64,000 nucleotides of DNA from Nematopogon swammerdamellus (GCA_946902875.1 OX336354.1:9893247-9957246), one strand, 5' to 3'. Numbered from the stretch's first letter, positions 42,322-52,832 are shown. Made by a program: numbers and translations. Notes: generated from the letters alone by a model not told the origin.

Positions 42322-42362
42322 AACTTATAACACCCCTCCGTTTTTTTCGTCGGGGGTTAAAA
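42100..42362 (+). mobile_element. Retroelement 3' region with (CA)n
   Basis: AAAACCGCATGCAAATCGGTCC (42108) is repeated as AAAACCGCATCCAAATCGGTCC (42228), then GTTTGGGAGCTACGATGCCAC, CAGACAGA, (CA)18 at 42282-42317, GTCAAACTTATAACACCCC and TTTCGTCGGGGGTTAA. This string is a common 3' region of lepidopteran non-LTR retrotransposons. The protein-coding part is missing. Confidence 0.65.
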
Positions 42363-42394
42363 ACATAAAAACAAGAACGGAGTATAAGCAAACT

Positions 42395-42465
42395 AATGAC
42401 TAAATTAAAACAAAAAGCTCTTCCATTGGGACTGTCACCGCAGTCCCAAGGACCGAAGCAGCGTA
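42395..42465 (-). mobile_element. LINE-K 3' coding fragment
   Basis: The minus-strand frame has AASVLGTAVTVPMEELFVLI, matching AASVLGTAVTVPKEKLFILI at 63.85 kb, with the same downstream AT-rich end. Only about 25 codons remain. Confidence 0.75.
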
Positions 42466-42578
42466 AATAAAAGTACCTAAGACGACCCTGGCTTGGATGG
42501 ATGTTTCAATACTGGTCACACATACACTCCTCGCCTGGTCAGTAAGAAAACATGTTTTTGTGTTTTTGTTTGTTGTTA

Positions 42579-42620
42579 GTTTCCGTATCCACATGTAAGC
42601 CTATTACTATGTCTGGGCCA

Positions 42621-42674
<54 letters not shown>

Positions 42675-42772
42675 CGTCCGTCCGTCCGTCCGTCCTTCCG
42701 TCCTAGGGCTGTATCTTTTTAACCGTAATGTACCTAGCCGGTTGAATTTTGAATTGCAATTGACATAACATC
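42579..42772 (-). mobile_element. Rep-I copy 4 with (TCTG)n(TCCG)n
   Basis: GTTTCCGTATCCACATGTAAG, CCTATTACTATGTCTGGGCC, (TCTG)n at 42621-42669 continuing as (TCCG)n to 42700, CTAGGGCTGTATCTTTTTAACCG and TAGCCGGTTGAATTTTG. It ends before the CGGCCATAACAAC block. The compound microsatellite shows a clean switch from TCTG to TCCG. Confidence 0.75.
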
Positions 42773-43336
42773 ACACCGTTGTCATTAGAGGATGAACAGT
42801 CGCAGTCAAGAAAATTCAGTATATTCTCTTGAATCCACCTTTGACGCGGGCGCAGCCAAGGGCACAGTTTGTGGGACTGTAGATACTATTATACAAATTC
42901 ACGTGAAAAAGGTTTAATTAAACAGGTTTAACATCATGTCAGTCGATCATTAACATAGATTTAAAATGTTTATCTCACGAATGACAAATATGTTAATGTA
43001 TTGATAACATGATAATTTATTGCGAAATTCTAAGCGTGCTTGAAATCTACTGTGTCGTGGGAAATATTTAGGTACATATTTATACTGATTTATATCCACT
43101 TTGTGATTCTACAAGTTTCCATTGGATGGTTTCTACGACTTTCATCATTCCAAGGGTCGCAGCAGTGGCGGTGCTAGACAAAATGTAGACGTCAGCGACA
43201 TCAGCTTTGCGAGGCTTCTTAATTTCCCAGTCAGAAAGAAAACGATCAATAGAACGAGACTACAGCATGAACACGTGTACCTACTTGCATACGTACGACA
43301 CTACTGCGTTAGTCGAGTGCATACGTGTAGACACGT
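42773..43336. other. Intergenic, nothing firmly recognised
   Basis: Plus frame 43122-43364 includes GGARQNVDVSDISFARLLNF PVRKK, composition-wise coding-like for about 40 codons, but no family is recognised. The end is GC/ACGT-rich (TGCATACGTACGACAC, TGCATACGTGTAGACACG). Confidence 0.35.
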
Positions 43337-43588
43337 ACAGCACAACACCGACCATCACGTTTAGCAATGTATTAGGATATTATACAAGTAACTATCAAAC
43401 AGCAAGTAAGGCACGAAGACCCACCTGCTACATGACTCGGTGGAAGGACCGTGTCAAGGTGATAGGTATGCCTAGCCTGTCGTCCTTTAGCACGGCACCT
43501 TGTCGTTATCACCTAGTCGCGTTTTACGACACGCATGGGGAGAGATGCAGTGGGACTATTATTTTTAAGTACCGGCCCCACACGGTAC
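43337..43588 (-). mobile_element. Rep-B, truncated within the hairpin
   Basis: The + strand starts ACAGCACAACACCGACCATC, then AACAGCAAGTAAGGCACGAAG, ACCCACCTGCTACATGACTCGG, GTCCTTTAGCACGGCACCTTG, GGGGAGAGATGCAGTGGGAC and GTACCGGCCCCACACGGTA. Read on the minus strand it has the normal 5' start and stops at the first hairpin arm, so the second arm and the 3' end are missing. Confidence 0.85.
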
Positions 43589-43862
43589 AGTACGGTATAG
43601 GTAAGTGTTATTTATTGTGTTTCATCCGCCTCGTCCATATAAACCGATTGTCCTCTATAATGAGGCCTGTATGAACGCAGCCGACGCGCGCAGGTAAGGG
43701 TAATTATTTTACAATTACCCGCAAGTTTATCACAATTGTAAAGAGTTATAGCGCGCATTACAGCCTCGCAGCGCCTGCGCCTCGCACCCGTCGCGGCCGC
43801 AATAGTTCTATTCCAAGTTTAGACGCAAACATCACATCGCGCGCATTCTACGTAATATCACG
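43589..43862. other. GC-richer spacer with a donor-like site
   Basis: ATGAACGCAGCCGACGCGCG then CAG|GTAAGG (43691-43698) could be a short exon end, and GCCTCGCAGCGCCTGCGCCTCGC and CGTCGCGGCCGC follow. GGGTAATT..AATTACCC (43697-43723) is a short inverted repeat. Nothing here is sufficient for a gene call. Confidence 0.25.
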
Positions 43863-44158
43863 TACCGTGTGAGGCCGGTACTTAAAAAGAATAGCCCCAC
43901 TGCATCTCTCCCCGTGCATGTCGTAAGAGGCGACTAAGGGATAAGGACTTCTCACCTTGGCGCAGTCCTTCCACCTAGTCATGCAGCAGGTGGGTTCTTC
44001 GTGTCTTACTTGCTGCTTGATAGTTGTCTTGTCCGTATACTGTGCTAAACGTGGTGGTCGGTGTTGTGCTGTAATTTACCAGAGTCCTTATAGCACAACA
44101 CCGATTACTCTGCTTACCCTGATTGTCGGGATACAGCGTGTGTTATGTATGTATGTAC
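43863..44158 (+). mobile_element. Rep-B with internal deletion
   Basis: TACCGTGTGAGGCCGGTACTT, AGAGGCGACTAAGGGATAAGG, then directly CTTCTCACCTTGGCGCAG, so the GATGCCGTGCTAAAGGGCGAC block is deleted. It continues with CACCTAGTCATGCAGCAGG, GGTGGTCGGTGTTGTGCTG, TATAGCACAACACCGATTAC and TTACCCTGATTGTCGGGATACAGCG, ending in a GTAT repeat. Confidence 0.85.
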
Positions 44159-44513
44159 CTGTAAACAAAACTGCACTAAGTTATAGTTACAGAGTATGTT
44201 TACCTTTACCGTAGTTTTTTTTTACATCGAATTTCATACAAAATGTATGGTTGAATGTGATTTAATCCAGTCAGCCGTGTGCAAAATACTCTTCTTCAGT
44301 TTTCAGGTCAGATCGCCCGGCAGACGGCCGTCGATCATTGCAGTGCATATGTACGTCATTAAAAATACTCACTACTTATGACAAATATGTAAAAATGCAG
44401 CTTTATTTGCACGAAATAACAAAAATGAATACAACACCACTAACCGTAGCTATAAAACTAGATATAAAGCTAACATAAAATATCACACACATAAGACAAC
44501 CAAATTGTAATAG
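44159..44513. other. Intergenic, nothing recognised
   Basis: The last about 100 bp may belong to the retroelement that follows, but its frame is closed. Confidence 0.35.
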
Positions 44514-44820
44514 AGCCTACATTTCGGCAGTGCTATAATCTACAATAAACTACCAAGAGGCATATCGAATGAAACCAGTGAAAAAAATTTTAAAACAAGG
44601 CTACACGATCGTAACCCAGAACTTGTATTACCTAAAGATTCTCCAGATATTAACCTAATTAAAATGTACAAGTGTGTAATAGAATCAAATTAATTAATTT
44701 ATGTAAATGTATGTAACTGTATGAATTTTTTGACGATGTAAGTTCAAGCCAAATTGCATTCTATAATGTAACTTTGTTATTTTAATACAAATAAACGGAA
44801 TTGTAAAAAAAAATCTATTT
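44514..44820 (+). mobile_element. Jockey-like non-LTR ORF2 C-terminus with poly(A)
   Basis: Frame 44514-44693 (59 codons and TAA) reads SLHFGSAIIYNKLPRGISNE, TSEKNFKTRLHDRNPELVLP, KDSPDINLIKMYKCVIESN. The motif of Tyr-Asn-x-Leu-Pro then Phe-Lys-x-x-Leu is the usual ending of jockey/CR1-like reverse transcriptases. Codon content is AT-rich, unlike LINE-D and E, so it is a separate family. The 3' UTR is about 115 bp, with an A9 run at 44806. It is 5'-truncated. Confidence 0.7.
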
Positions 44821-45072
44821 TTCTTCGGTAGAAAATAAGCCGTAATATACATAGTTACCTACACTGGCAGTTAGGTCTGATGTTATACTGGGCTGTACTT
44901 GGAATATGATTGCACGGCGGAATCTGTCTCACATTCTCACAGTATCTCTACATCTGGAGATAGTAAATCATGGCGGTCTGCTTCATATATTCTCGACCTC
45001 TTTCTTCTTGTTGTCATATTTGGATCGATTATCTTCCTCTTGATGTCCTCCGTGGAACACTTAACAGTAGGA

Positions 45073-45403
45073 CATACATACATATCACACACGCTGAATC
45101 CCGACAATCGGGGTAACCAGAGTAATCGGTGTTGTGCTGCAAGAACTCTGGTAAATTACAGCACAACACCGACCACCACGTTTCGCAAATTATTCGAACA
45201 AGATTCAATCGATCAAGCAGCAAGTAAGGCATGAAGACCCACCTGCTGCATGACTCGGTGGAAGTACAATGCCAAGGTGAGAGGTGGCGAGCCTGTCGCC
45301 CTTTAGCACGGCATCTTGTCCTTATCCCTTAGTCGCCTTTTACGACATGCACGGGGAGAGATGCAGTGAGGCTATTCTATTTAAGTACCGGCCCCACACG
45401 GTA
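45073..45403 (-). mobile_element. Rep-B, full length
   Basis: On the + strand: CACACACGCTGAATCCCGACAAT, AGAGTAATCGGTGTTGTGCTG, AGAACTCTGGTAAATTACAG, CAGCACAACACCGACCACC, CGAACAAGATTCAATCGATC, ACCTGCTGCATGACTCGGTGG, TCGCCCTTTAGCACGGCATC, TACGACATGCACGGGGAGAG and TACCGGCCCCACACGGTA. All landmarks of the family are present and both hairpin arms pair. Confidence 0.85.
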
Positions 45404-45504
45404 GGAATTGGGGAAAAAAGGTTTGTTCGAAGCAAAGAGCTTGGAAATCTCGTCAGCTTAGTTAAGTTAAGCTTAGTAAAGGACTAGAAGACATCAATCA
45501 ATAG

Positions 45505-45744
45505 TAAGCCCGTATCGGTCCACTGCTGGACATAGGCCTCTCCCAAGGCACGCCCCCACACGCGGTCTTCCGCTCTTCTCATCCATCCACTCCCGGCTAT
45601 CATTTTTAGGTCGTCTGTCCACCTAGCCGGGGGGTGTCCCATGCTACGTTTGCCTGTACCCGTCTACCTCAGCGGTTGTCGGGTCTGCGACAGATGTGCC
45701 CAGCCCACTGCCACTTCAGCTTGCTAATTTTCTGAGCAATGTCG
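45505..45744 (-). mobile_element. LINE-J ORF2 C-terminal region
   Basis: On the minus strand it encodes the KLKWQWAGHICR motif, then RWTDDLK, EWMRRAEDRVW and ALGEAYVQQWTDTG with a stop. The + strand carries CGTATCGGTCCACTGCTGGAC, CCTCTCCCAAGGCACGCC, GTCTGTCCACCTAGCCGGGG and CAGCCCACTGCCACTTCAGC. This is the longest LINE-J copy here, still lacking the reverse transcriptase core. Confidence 0.8.
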
Positions 45745-45984
45745 ACCAACAGACCGCACCACTGAGATACCGAGAGGCTGACATTTGACAAGTAGGCCGA
45801 CAGAAGGATTCAGTTAGGCTTGGCGGCATTTGGGAGACTACGTAACATCTTCTCATCCTAGGTGGCATGCAATCTGGAAATTATTGTCACCAGTGTTTAT
45901 AAGTAGGTACATCATTATTTTCATCAGTGTTTATAATAGTATATAATCCTAGTAGGCATGCAATCTGTAAATTATTGTCATCAG

Positions 45985-46313
45985 TTTTTTTTTTTTTTAT
46001 GGAAACTGACACGGTTGGCTACATCACCTACAACATCCGTGATGTCAGCCCATAACACCGGGTGAACTTGGTGCCACGTCAGTGCTTCCCTTCGGTCGTG
46101 CCGGCTACACTGAACTGGACGGAAAACACAAACTATTTACATAGCCGTTTGGACCGACCTTTCATTCAGTGCGGTGGTACCAACCCGGGCGGGTTAAACC
46201 CTTACCACCTAGTAATATAAGAAGGGAGTTATATCCATTAGTCGCTTTTTACGACATACACGGGGAGAGATGCAGTGGGGCTATTCTTTTAAAGTACCGG
46301 CCCCACACGGTAC
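45985..46313 (-). mobile_element. Chimeric SINE: Rep-B head on SINE-A body, second copy
   Basis: It has the same architecture as 22186-22499: T-run and CCATAAAA end complement, SINE-A body, GGTGGTAAGGGTTTAACCCG, TAATATAAGAAGGGAGTTAT at the junction, then Rep-B from TTTTTACGACATACACGGGG to TACCGGCCCCACACGGTA. The Rep-B part is about 80 bp and begins at the intact 5' end. The same junction in two places shows propagation of the fusion after it arose once. Confidence 0.9.
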
Positions 46314-46499
46314 AAAGTGTTTTTAAGTACATCATTAATGTAAACTGAACCCTTAGAGAACATTGTTTCAATCGCAGTTTTATTCGCAACCTTGTTCACG
46401 TAAGTACGTATATTCTTAATATTTCACTAGAAAAATTATAAGACTAGCTCCTATAAAGTAGGTATATCCACCAGTGCACGTTTGGCTGTCCGTAGTGGA

Positions 46500-47003
46500 T
46501 TATTGCTGACCCCAAGAACGTTAGAATAGCTGACCGCTACACTGATGTACGGGAGTGAAAGTTGGGCATGACAGACGAAGCGTGAAATCAGGATAAATTC
46601 AGTGGAAATGTGCGCGTTGAGGAGTATGCGTGGAGTTACAATGAAATGAATGTATTGAGAAAATAGTTTAGTGCGAGAGCGTTGTGGTCTGAAAGTAGAT
46701 ATAGTGACAAAGGAATGCTTTAGTGGTTCGGTCATGTTGGAAGAATGGATTATAGAAGAATAACGAAATAAATTTATGGAGCGAATATGAGTGGAAGAGT
46801 CCGGAAGGGTGGGCCTAGAAGCACGTACCTTGACCAGACTGAGGATCTGCCCAAAAAGGGGCAGGTGGCGAGAAAGTATGAAGAACATTATCAGAGATGG
46901 GAGAGGCGACAGAGGTGTGTCAGGATCATGGCACGTGGAGATTCGTTGTCCCTGCCTACCTCTCTGGAAAACGGGCGTGACGCTATGTATGTTCTTATTT
47001 ATA
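46500..47003 (+). mobile_element. LINE-M ORF2 C-terminal region, decayed
   Basis: Frames give LMYGSESWA, then EMCALRSMRGVTMK, CGLKVDIVTK, WFGHVGRMDYRRI, KIYGANMSGRVRKGGPRST, YLDQTEDLPKKGQVARKYEE. LMYGSESWA is the conserved motif (usually LLYGSETWA) after the reverse transcriptase thumb of this endonuclease-reverse transcriptase group. Several stops and shifts. The 3' segment GCACGTGGAGATTCGTTGTC and ACGGGCGTGACGCTATGTATG ends the element. Confidence 0.8.
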
Positions 47004-47035
47004 TATTACATTTTTACAGCAAAGCTCCAAAATTT

Positions 47036-47330
47036 AACAATGTAGAATCTATTTCAAAGTTAGCTCAACGTATCTCACTGCGTACTTTTGAAAGATTTTA
47101 GTATTGCAGTTGAAGACGTCTAGATCCGGAAACATGACCAACATTCGGTTGAGTGCGGCCAGCACCCGGCGAATCGGATTCTGGCCATAGCGGAACGTCC
47201 GCGACGGACGTTCCGCAAACATCGAGTGTCTCCTTGCACGCAGATATTTATTCGGGACATGCAGCGACAACATACCGAGGACGGATGGATTGTCTATACG
47301 ACCATTCAGCAAGAGGAGGAAATGCATAAG
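47036..47330 (-). mobile_element. LINE-E tail, second copy
   Basis: The minus frame (47049-47327) reads LLLNGRIDNPSVLGMLSLHV, PNKYLRARRHSMFAERPSRT, FRYGQNPIRRVLAALNRMLV, FNCNTKIFQKYAVRYVELTL. About nine in ten residues agree with the 25.4-kb copy. It is 5'-truncated at nearly the same residue as that copy, and its 5' junction carries an inverted repeat. Confidence 0.85.
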
Positions 47331-47369
47331 TAACTATACATATTTTCTTCTTAGCTGAATGGTCGTATA
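47295..47369. repeat. 16-bp perfect inverted repeat at LINE-E 5' junction
   Basis: TATACGACCATTCAGC (47295-47310) and GCTGAATGGTCGTATA (47354-47369), 43-bp spacer. The left arm is LINE-E coding sequence and the right arm is a second, inverted piece of the same segment, consistent with twin-primed 5' inversion. Confidence 0.85.
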
Positions 47370-47774
47370 TCCAACCATTCCACTTACATAAAAAGATGTA
47401 TAGTTTTGACAGAGCTCAACGTTGTACGGGTATCGGCCATACGACTTCTTATATAAGAACCTGGTGAATTTACATTGGATCTTCTTAAGTTATAAATACG
47501 TTCATTAGATACGAGTACGTGAGTACAGAGAATCGGTAGCAGGGAGCGTGCGAAAGGCGCATAATTCAGCTCACGCACTGCTGTAGCCGTTGTTTTGTTT
47601 TGGAGATAATCCAATAAATAAATAAGGCAACGCTAGTGTTTATGTTAATTAGCACAGCGCCTGCCACTGTAATGTTATACTCGGGTCCGGTGACACGGGT
47701 TTATGGTAAACCTCATCCAAGTTTGATATTTTTGCTGTCACACGTGACTCTGAAAACGCATGAATTAAATATTG
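47370..47774. other. Intergenic, nothing recognised
   Basis: No repeat family or motif-bearing frame. Confidence 0.4.
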
Positions 47775-47861
47775 TTTTTATGGAACTGGACATTAGCATC
47801 ACCTGCTTGGTCTTACACCTTGTTCCAGGATGAACTAGGCGTCATGTCGCTGCTTCTCTTT
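47775..47861 (-). mobile_element. Diverged SINE-A 3' fragment
   Basis: TTTTTATGGAACTGGACATTAG, ATCACCTGCTTGGTCTTACACC and GATGAACTAGGCGTCATGTCGCTGCTTC parallel TTTATGGAAACTGACACGG, CATCACCTACAAC and GTGAACTAGGTGCCATGTCAGTGCTTC of intact minus-strand copies. Confidence 0.5.
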
Positions 47862-50739
47862 GTTGTATGTATGTCCGTACAAATTTATTTTGTTGAAGTG
47901 CTAGATGGGTTTAACAACATCAGAATAAGAGTGTGTTTAAGTATGTACATATTTTTTAATGAAAATCAATTTATAAAAATAAGGTACAATAGGCAAGCAT
48001 AATGTCGTGAGGCATTCTATTCTAACTAACCTTTGGGAAGTGGTAGAAGTATAGGCAGGCGAACAAGAGAGTATTGATTATTGTTGTTCGTTACGTTAGA
48101 AAAACAGTTCAGGCACATATTTTTACACTTATAGTTTACATGTCCGGAGCTATTTTTGTAGGTACTCCAAATATTTTACATTGGCTTAAACGATGATTGT
48201 CTTATGCACCAGACAAACTGTCAAAAGACTTGATACACTTTTTTTCTATACTTATCTTCACTTTTGCAGTTTGTTAATACTTTAACTTAATCCATAGTTT
48301 AAGACAGTTCAATGTTACTGGGCCCTGCGAACAGCGAGTTCAGCCTAGGTCCGCACCGGAGCTAGCTCTGACTAATGTCGTGGACCGCTAGCGCTGTTCA
48401 GTACTGGTATTGTTAATTTTATTTAGTTAAATACCGGTTTAGTTCGCTTTCTAATTAGCTAATGTTTTCACACTTCGAAGGTGAGAAGTTTTCTTTTTCT
48501 TTTTTTTTTGTTCCTAATTGTGGTGTTGCGATTTATTGCCCAATAAAAGAAGCCAATTGGAAACTAGTGTAAGATGCTTGAGAAGAAGACAGTGATTTTG
48601 AGATATTGGAGGATCGCACCATTAATAAAACCATTTCGAGGATTAGGAGAGAAATGTTTTACTGAATATTTTCCTTTGAAGAAATCTTACAAAAAATCTG
48701 ACTTGCTTGACTTGACTGAGTACAGAATTCAAGGTGTTAATTACTGACAAAACAAAAAAAAAAAAAAAAAGTAAATGAGAAAGAAATATGGCAAGGGTAG
48801 TGCAGACAATTGGACAGGAAAGTAATATATATATATATACTACATACTATTACCAATATATACATAAACAAATAAAAACATACTTATATAAATATACAAG
48901 GACTAGGACTAGTATAAAAAGGACTAGTTTGTTTGGATTCGTTGTAAATAATTCTCTCGAAGGGGAAGAGGGTTCCATGATAGCAAAAAAAAACCTTGAA
49001 AGGATAGAAGCGAGGATAGAAGTAAAGTTTGCATCTAATCCTATTTTTGTACTAGTGCAACTTCTAGATACACAAGCATGTGTTTATTTTAAAAATATTA
49101 TCATGAATTGAATCAGTAGTCATGAGCACGCAATAGTGCCGTGAATTATAGTCCAATGATCGACAATTTATGGTCTCCGTTGTTGCGACTCACGTTACAT
49201 ATCGACACGTAAACTATCGACAGTCGATGTGTAAACGAAGCGCTCTCGTATTACTTTCGTTTCACTTGTTGATGTTATCTTTTAATTTTAAAAACAGTAG
49301 TTCGTGTTGGTCGTTATGTGAAATCGATATTTCTTGGTACGAGGTTATGATTCGTTCTGACTTGGTGCTTATTTTTATTCGTTTTTTTAACTCACTTTTT
49401 ATTTAAATACACGATTGAATGTGTATGACGTATTAAATATATATTTATTTTATATATATATATGATATATATTTCCGAGGTGCATTGTGATTTGCTTCAC
49501 TAGAGCGATACGTTTTCTACGCACGTAAATCTTTCGTAAATCGTAAGTTTCGAAAAAGCACTCGTACCTGCTATATCCTAGGTAAGGCGCTAAAGAGTTT
49601 TGAATTTTTTCGAAACGTCAGCATCTGTATGAAAATGTAATACCTACTTACAATTTTTTGTGCTAAAATATGAAAATTCGTTATATTTACCAAACCAACT
49701 CATTTTAAAGGGTTATTGCGTACGCAATATTATTGTCGAAATTTTGCAAATACATAAATATTGTCTGAGCACATTAAGTTCAAACCTCTTTCAAAAGAAA
49801 GTCTTTTAACCACTAAATTACGTCTCAGTTTCAAACATTTCTCGAATCACAACCCAAAAGACGCGGGCCAATGTTCTGAAGTGCATCTTCAGTTTGGCGC
49901 GAGAGTTGACTTTTCGAACAAACATTGAAGAGTCGCATTAATGTAATGAGTTGAGCTTCGTTGACTCCTCGAGTTTAGTTTAAAAGTGCATAACTATGCA
50001 TTTTTTGGGGTTAATTTCAAAAATATGAACGGGTTGTACCTATACCTAATGCATAACTTGAATGTAGGAAAATGTATAGGTAATGTTACACAATTAATAA
50101 CAAATATTTGAAACTAAAAATGGTTTAGACTTGCAGATTTTTAAAGCAAATTGTTATCAATTTACCCTCAATTCGGTATGTATTTGTATTCCTCCTCCCT
50201 CTCGCTTGCACTACCCATACTTCTTTCTTTATGATTTTATTCCTCATCACTCAAAGGTTGAAGTGTGAAGGTTGTAAGAAATCAATTGCACTGATAAGTT
50301 CGCCTTTGCGCGCTCCTGTATTTCTTGTTTCTTGTCGTGTACTTTACTTGCGTTTCTATTCTATTCTATTAGATATTTAGATGTTTATTTAACAAAATTA
50401 TAAAGTAGATAGAAAAACATTTTACATAAACAAGCGCGATATATAATAATTAAGACAAGGGGCAAAGGCGGACTTATCCCTTACAGGGATTGCTTCCAGA
50501 AAATAAACGAATGAATGACACCTGATTTTCTTTTATAAATTTCTTTTTTATTTTCTATCGATAACTGAACACTCGCTGACTGTCGCTGGTATTATAAACA
50601 ACTAAAATATAATTTATTCAAAATACGACCTAAGAAAATATCCAGTAAAATCTATCGTACGTATTCTATTCATATCTACTATTATTAAATTGACAAAACA
50701 CTGCAAGAATGCACACCCCTGAAGGTTTAAGGACTAGTA
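47862..50739. other. 2.9 kb AT-rich DNA, no gene recognised
   Basis: It contains (TA)n at 48823-48838 and 49451-49470, an A18-type run at 48752, and a tRNA-like minus-strand segment near 49795-49845 (TAATTTAGTGGTTAAAAGAC with AGGTTTGAACTT). Open frames 48788-49111 and 49170-49406 are AT-driven with no motif. None of the window's repeat families was found. Confidence 0.45.
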
Positions 50740-50945
50740 GAGTATGTGAAGGTCGGTATATGTTGGGCGGGCGCGGCGGCTAGGGCGGGCGACGGGGCAG
50801 TACGAGTTAAAGGTTATTTACGTCATCGGCACGCCGGCGCCGCGCCGCGCCGCGTCGCCCCGTCACCACCGCGCCGCCCGCAGCAGACGTCATTACTGTG
50901 GCCGGACGTTCAGCTGCACTGGCAACGTTATCGAAATCGATAAAG
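50740..50945. promoter_or_regulatory. GC/CpG-rich patch with two CRE-like sites
   Basis: About 200 bp of very GC-rich sequence (GGGCGGGCGCGGCGGCTAGG, GCCGGCGCCGCGCCGCGCCG) in otherwise AT-rich DNA. TTACGTCA (50818-50825) and GACGTCA (50886-50892) are CREB/ATF-type motifs, and ATCGATA follows at 50936. Promoters or first exons of insect genes often look like this. No exon or transcript start can be shown, so the call is only a candidate. Confidence 0.35.
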
Positions 50946-51259
50946 TTGATTTGCAATATTTCTTTTGTTAAAAGTCAATGTGTTCCTAGGCCATACGAAT
51001 TTTAAGTGCGCATTTAAAACAGTAAATTTATTTATCATAATCAAGTATGTACAAAAAAGTTACAAACATTTCTTGCGCAAAAATTTCAAAATTAACATAA
51101 TACTACCTACTAAAGTTTAAATAAAAGTTTAATGTCGCCATACATTAATGGTTTGATTAATAATCTAAATAATGTGTAGGTAAACTAATTGTATAGTATA
51201 CTAGCTGAGCCCGCGGCTCCGCTCGCGTGAAATTCGTATTTCAAAGAAGACATTAAGTA

Positions 51260-52460
51260 ACTGAGGGCGAGGCCGAAGGCCGAGCTGCGTTCAGGAAGAC
51301 TATAATAAACCTTCTCGAAGAAAGTAAGTAATTAAGGGCGAGGCCGAAGGCCGAGCTGCGTTCAGGAAGACTATAAACCTTCTCGAAGAAAGTAAGTAAC
51401 TAAGGGCGAGGCCGAAGGCCGAGCTGCGTTCAGGAAGACGATAAACCTTATCTAAGAAAGTAAGTAATTAAGGGCGAGGCCGAAGGCCGAGCTGCGTACA
51501 GGAAAACTATAAACCTTCCCGAAGAAAGTAAGTAACAAAGAGCGAGGCCGAAAGCCGAGCTGCGTTCAGGAAGACGATAAACCTTATCTAAGAAAGTAAG
51601 TAATTAAGGGCGAGGCCGAAGGCCGAGCTACATTCAGGAAGACCATAAATATTCTCGAAGAAATTACGCAACTGAGGGCGAGACCAAAGGCCGAGCTGCG
51701 TTCAGGAAGACTATAAACCTTCTCGAAGAAAGCAAGTAACAAACGGCGAAGCCGAAGGCCGAGCTGCGTTCAGGAAGACGATAAACATTCTCGAAGACAG
51801 TAAGTAACTATGGGCGAAGCCGAAGGCCGAGCTGCGTTCAGGAAGAGGATAAACCTTCTCGAAGAAAGTAGGTAACTGAGGGCGAGGCCCAAGGCCGAGC
51901 TGCGTTCAGGAAGACCATAAACCTTCTCGAAGAAAGTAAATAACTGAGGGCGAGGCCGAAGGCCGAGCTGTGTTCAGGAAGACGATAAACCATCTCTAAG
52001 AAAGAAAGTAATTAAGGGCGAGGCCGAAGGCCGAGCTGCGTTCAGGAAGAGGATAAACTTTTTCGATGAAAGTAAGTAACAAAGAGCGAGGCCGAAGGCT
52101 GAGCTGCCTTTAGGAAGACTATAAACCTTCTCGAAGAAAGTAAGTAACTGAGGGCGAGGCCGAAGGCCGAGCTCCGTTTAGGAAGAGGATAAACCATGGG
52201 TCAGGCCGAAGGCCGAGCTGCGTTAAGGAAGAGGATTAACCTTCTTGATGTAAGTAAGTAACTATGGGCGAGGCCGAAGGCCGAGCTGTATTCTGGAAGA
52301 CGATAAACCTTCTCGATTTCTCGATGAAAGTAATGGCGTGTAGATAAACGATAAAATTTCTTAAATAAAGTAAGTAACTAACGGCGAGGCTTCAGGCTAA
52401 GCTGCATTCTGGAATACAATAAACCTCCACGAAGAAAGTAAGTAACTAAGGGCGAGGCCA
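51260..52460 (+). repeat. Rep-G array, about 17 units of 68 bp
   Basis: Unit: GGGCGAGGCCGAAGGCCGAG, CTGCGTTCAGGAAGACTATA, AACCTTCTCGAAGAAAGTAA, GTAACTAA. GAGCTGCG-type positions at 51353, 51421, 51489, 51557, 51625, 51693, 51761, 51829, 51897, 51965, 52033, 52101 and 52169 are spaced exactly 68 bp. Length changes occur only at the edges (71 at the start, 46 and 116 near the end), where units are also most diverged. GGCCGAAGGCC is a small GC hairpin in each unit. Confidence 0.95.
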
Positions 52461-52478
52461 CCGTCACACCCATCCCCC

Positions 52479-52497
52479 TCCCCCCCCCCCCCCCCCA
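52479..52497. repeat. Poly(C) run
   Basis: A homopolymer of about 16-17 C directly after CATCCCCCTC. Length in the assembly is likely to be unreliable. Confidence 0.85.
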
Positions 52498-52832
52498 TTT
52501 ATTTGTTTTGAGTAGCTATAATTATGATTTTCCTTTAAAAAAAAACGATATTCCCATACAATATTTAACACTCCGTTTCCTCCCCTTATATGTGAAAATC
52601 CAACAATCCTGGACCACTTCGTTATTTTATATATTATAAATAGCTATACTTATGAATTTCAAGTTCCTACCTTTAAGAAACCGATACTCCCATACAAACT
52701 TTCGCATCTCCTATTTCACCCCCTTAAGGGTTGTTTTTTGAGACTATGTCCTTCCTCAGGATGCAATTCATCTCTGTACAAAATTTTATAAACTCCTAAA
52801 ATCTAATTTTGAAATCATTCCCTATTTTAATC

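Noticed and set aside
46451..46888. 145-codon minus-strand frame
   Set aside because: Lies antisense to the decayed LINE-M ORF2 tail, whose plus-strand motifs (LMYGSESWA, YLDQ) are recognisable.
48788..49111. 107-codon frame
   Set aside because: Begins in TA-rich low-complexity sequence; no recognisable domain.
51260..52460. CRISPR-like array
   Set aside because: The 68-bp units are contiguous with no unique spacers, and the rest of the window is eukaryotic. It is a minisatellite.
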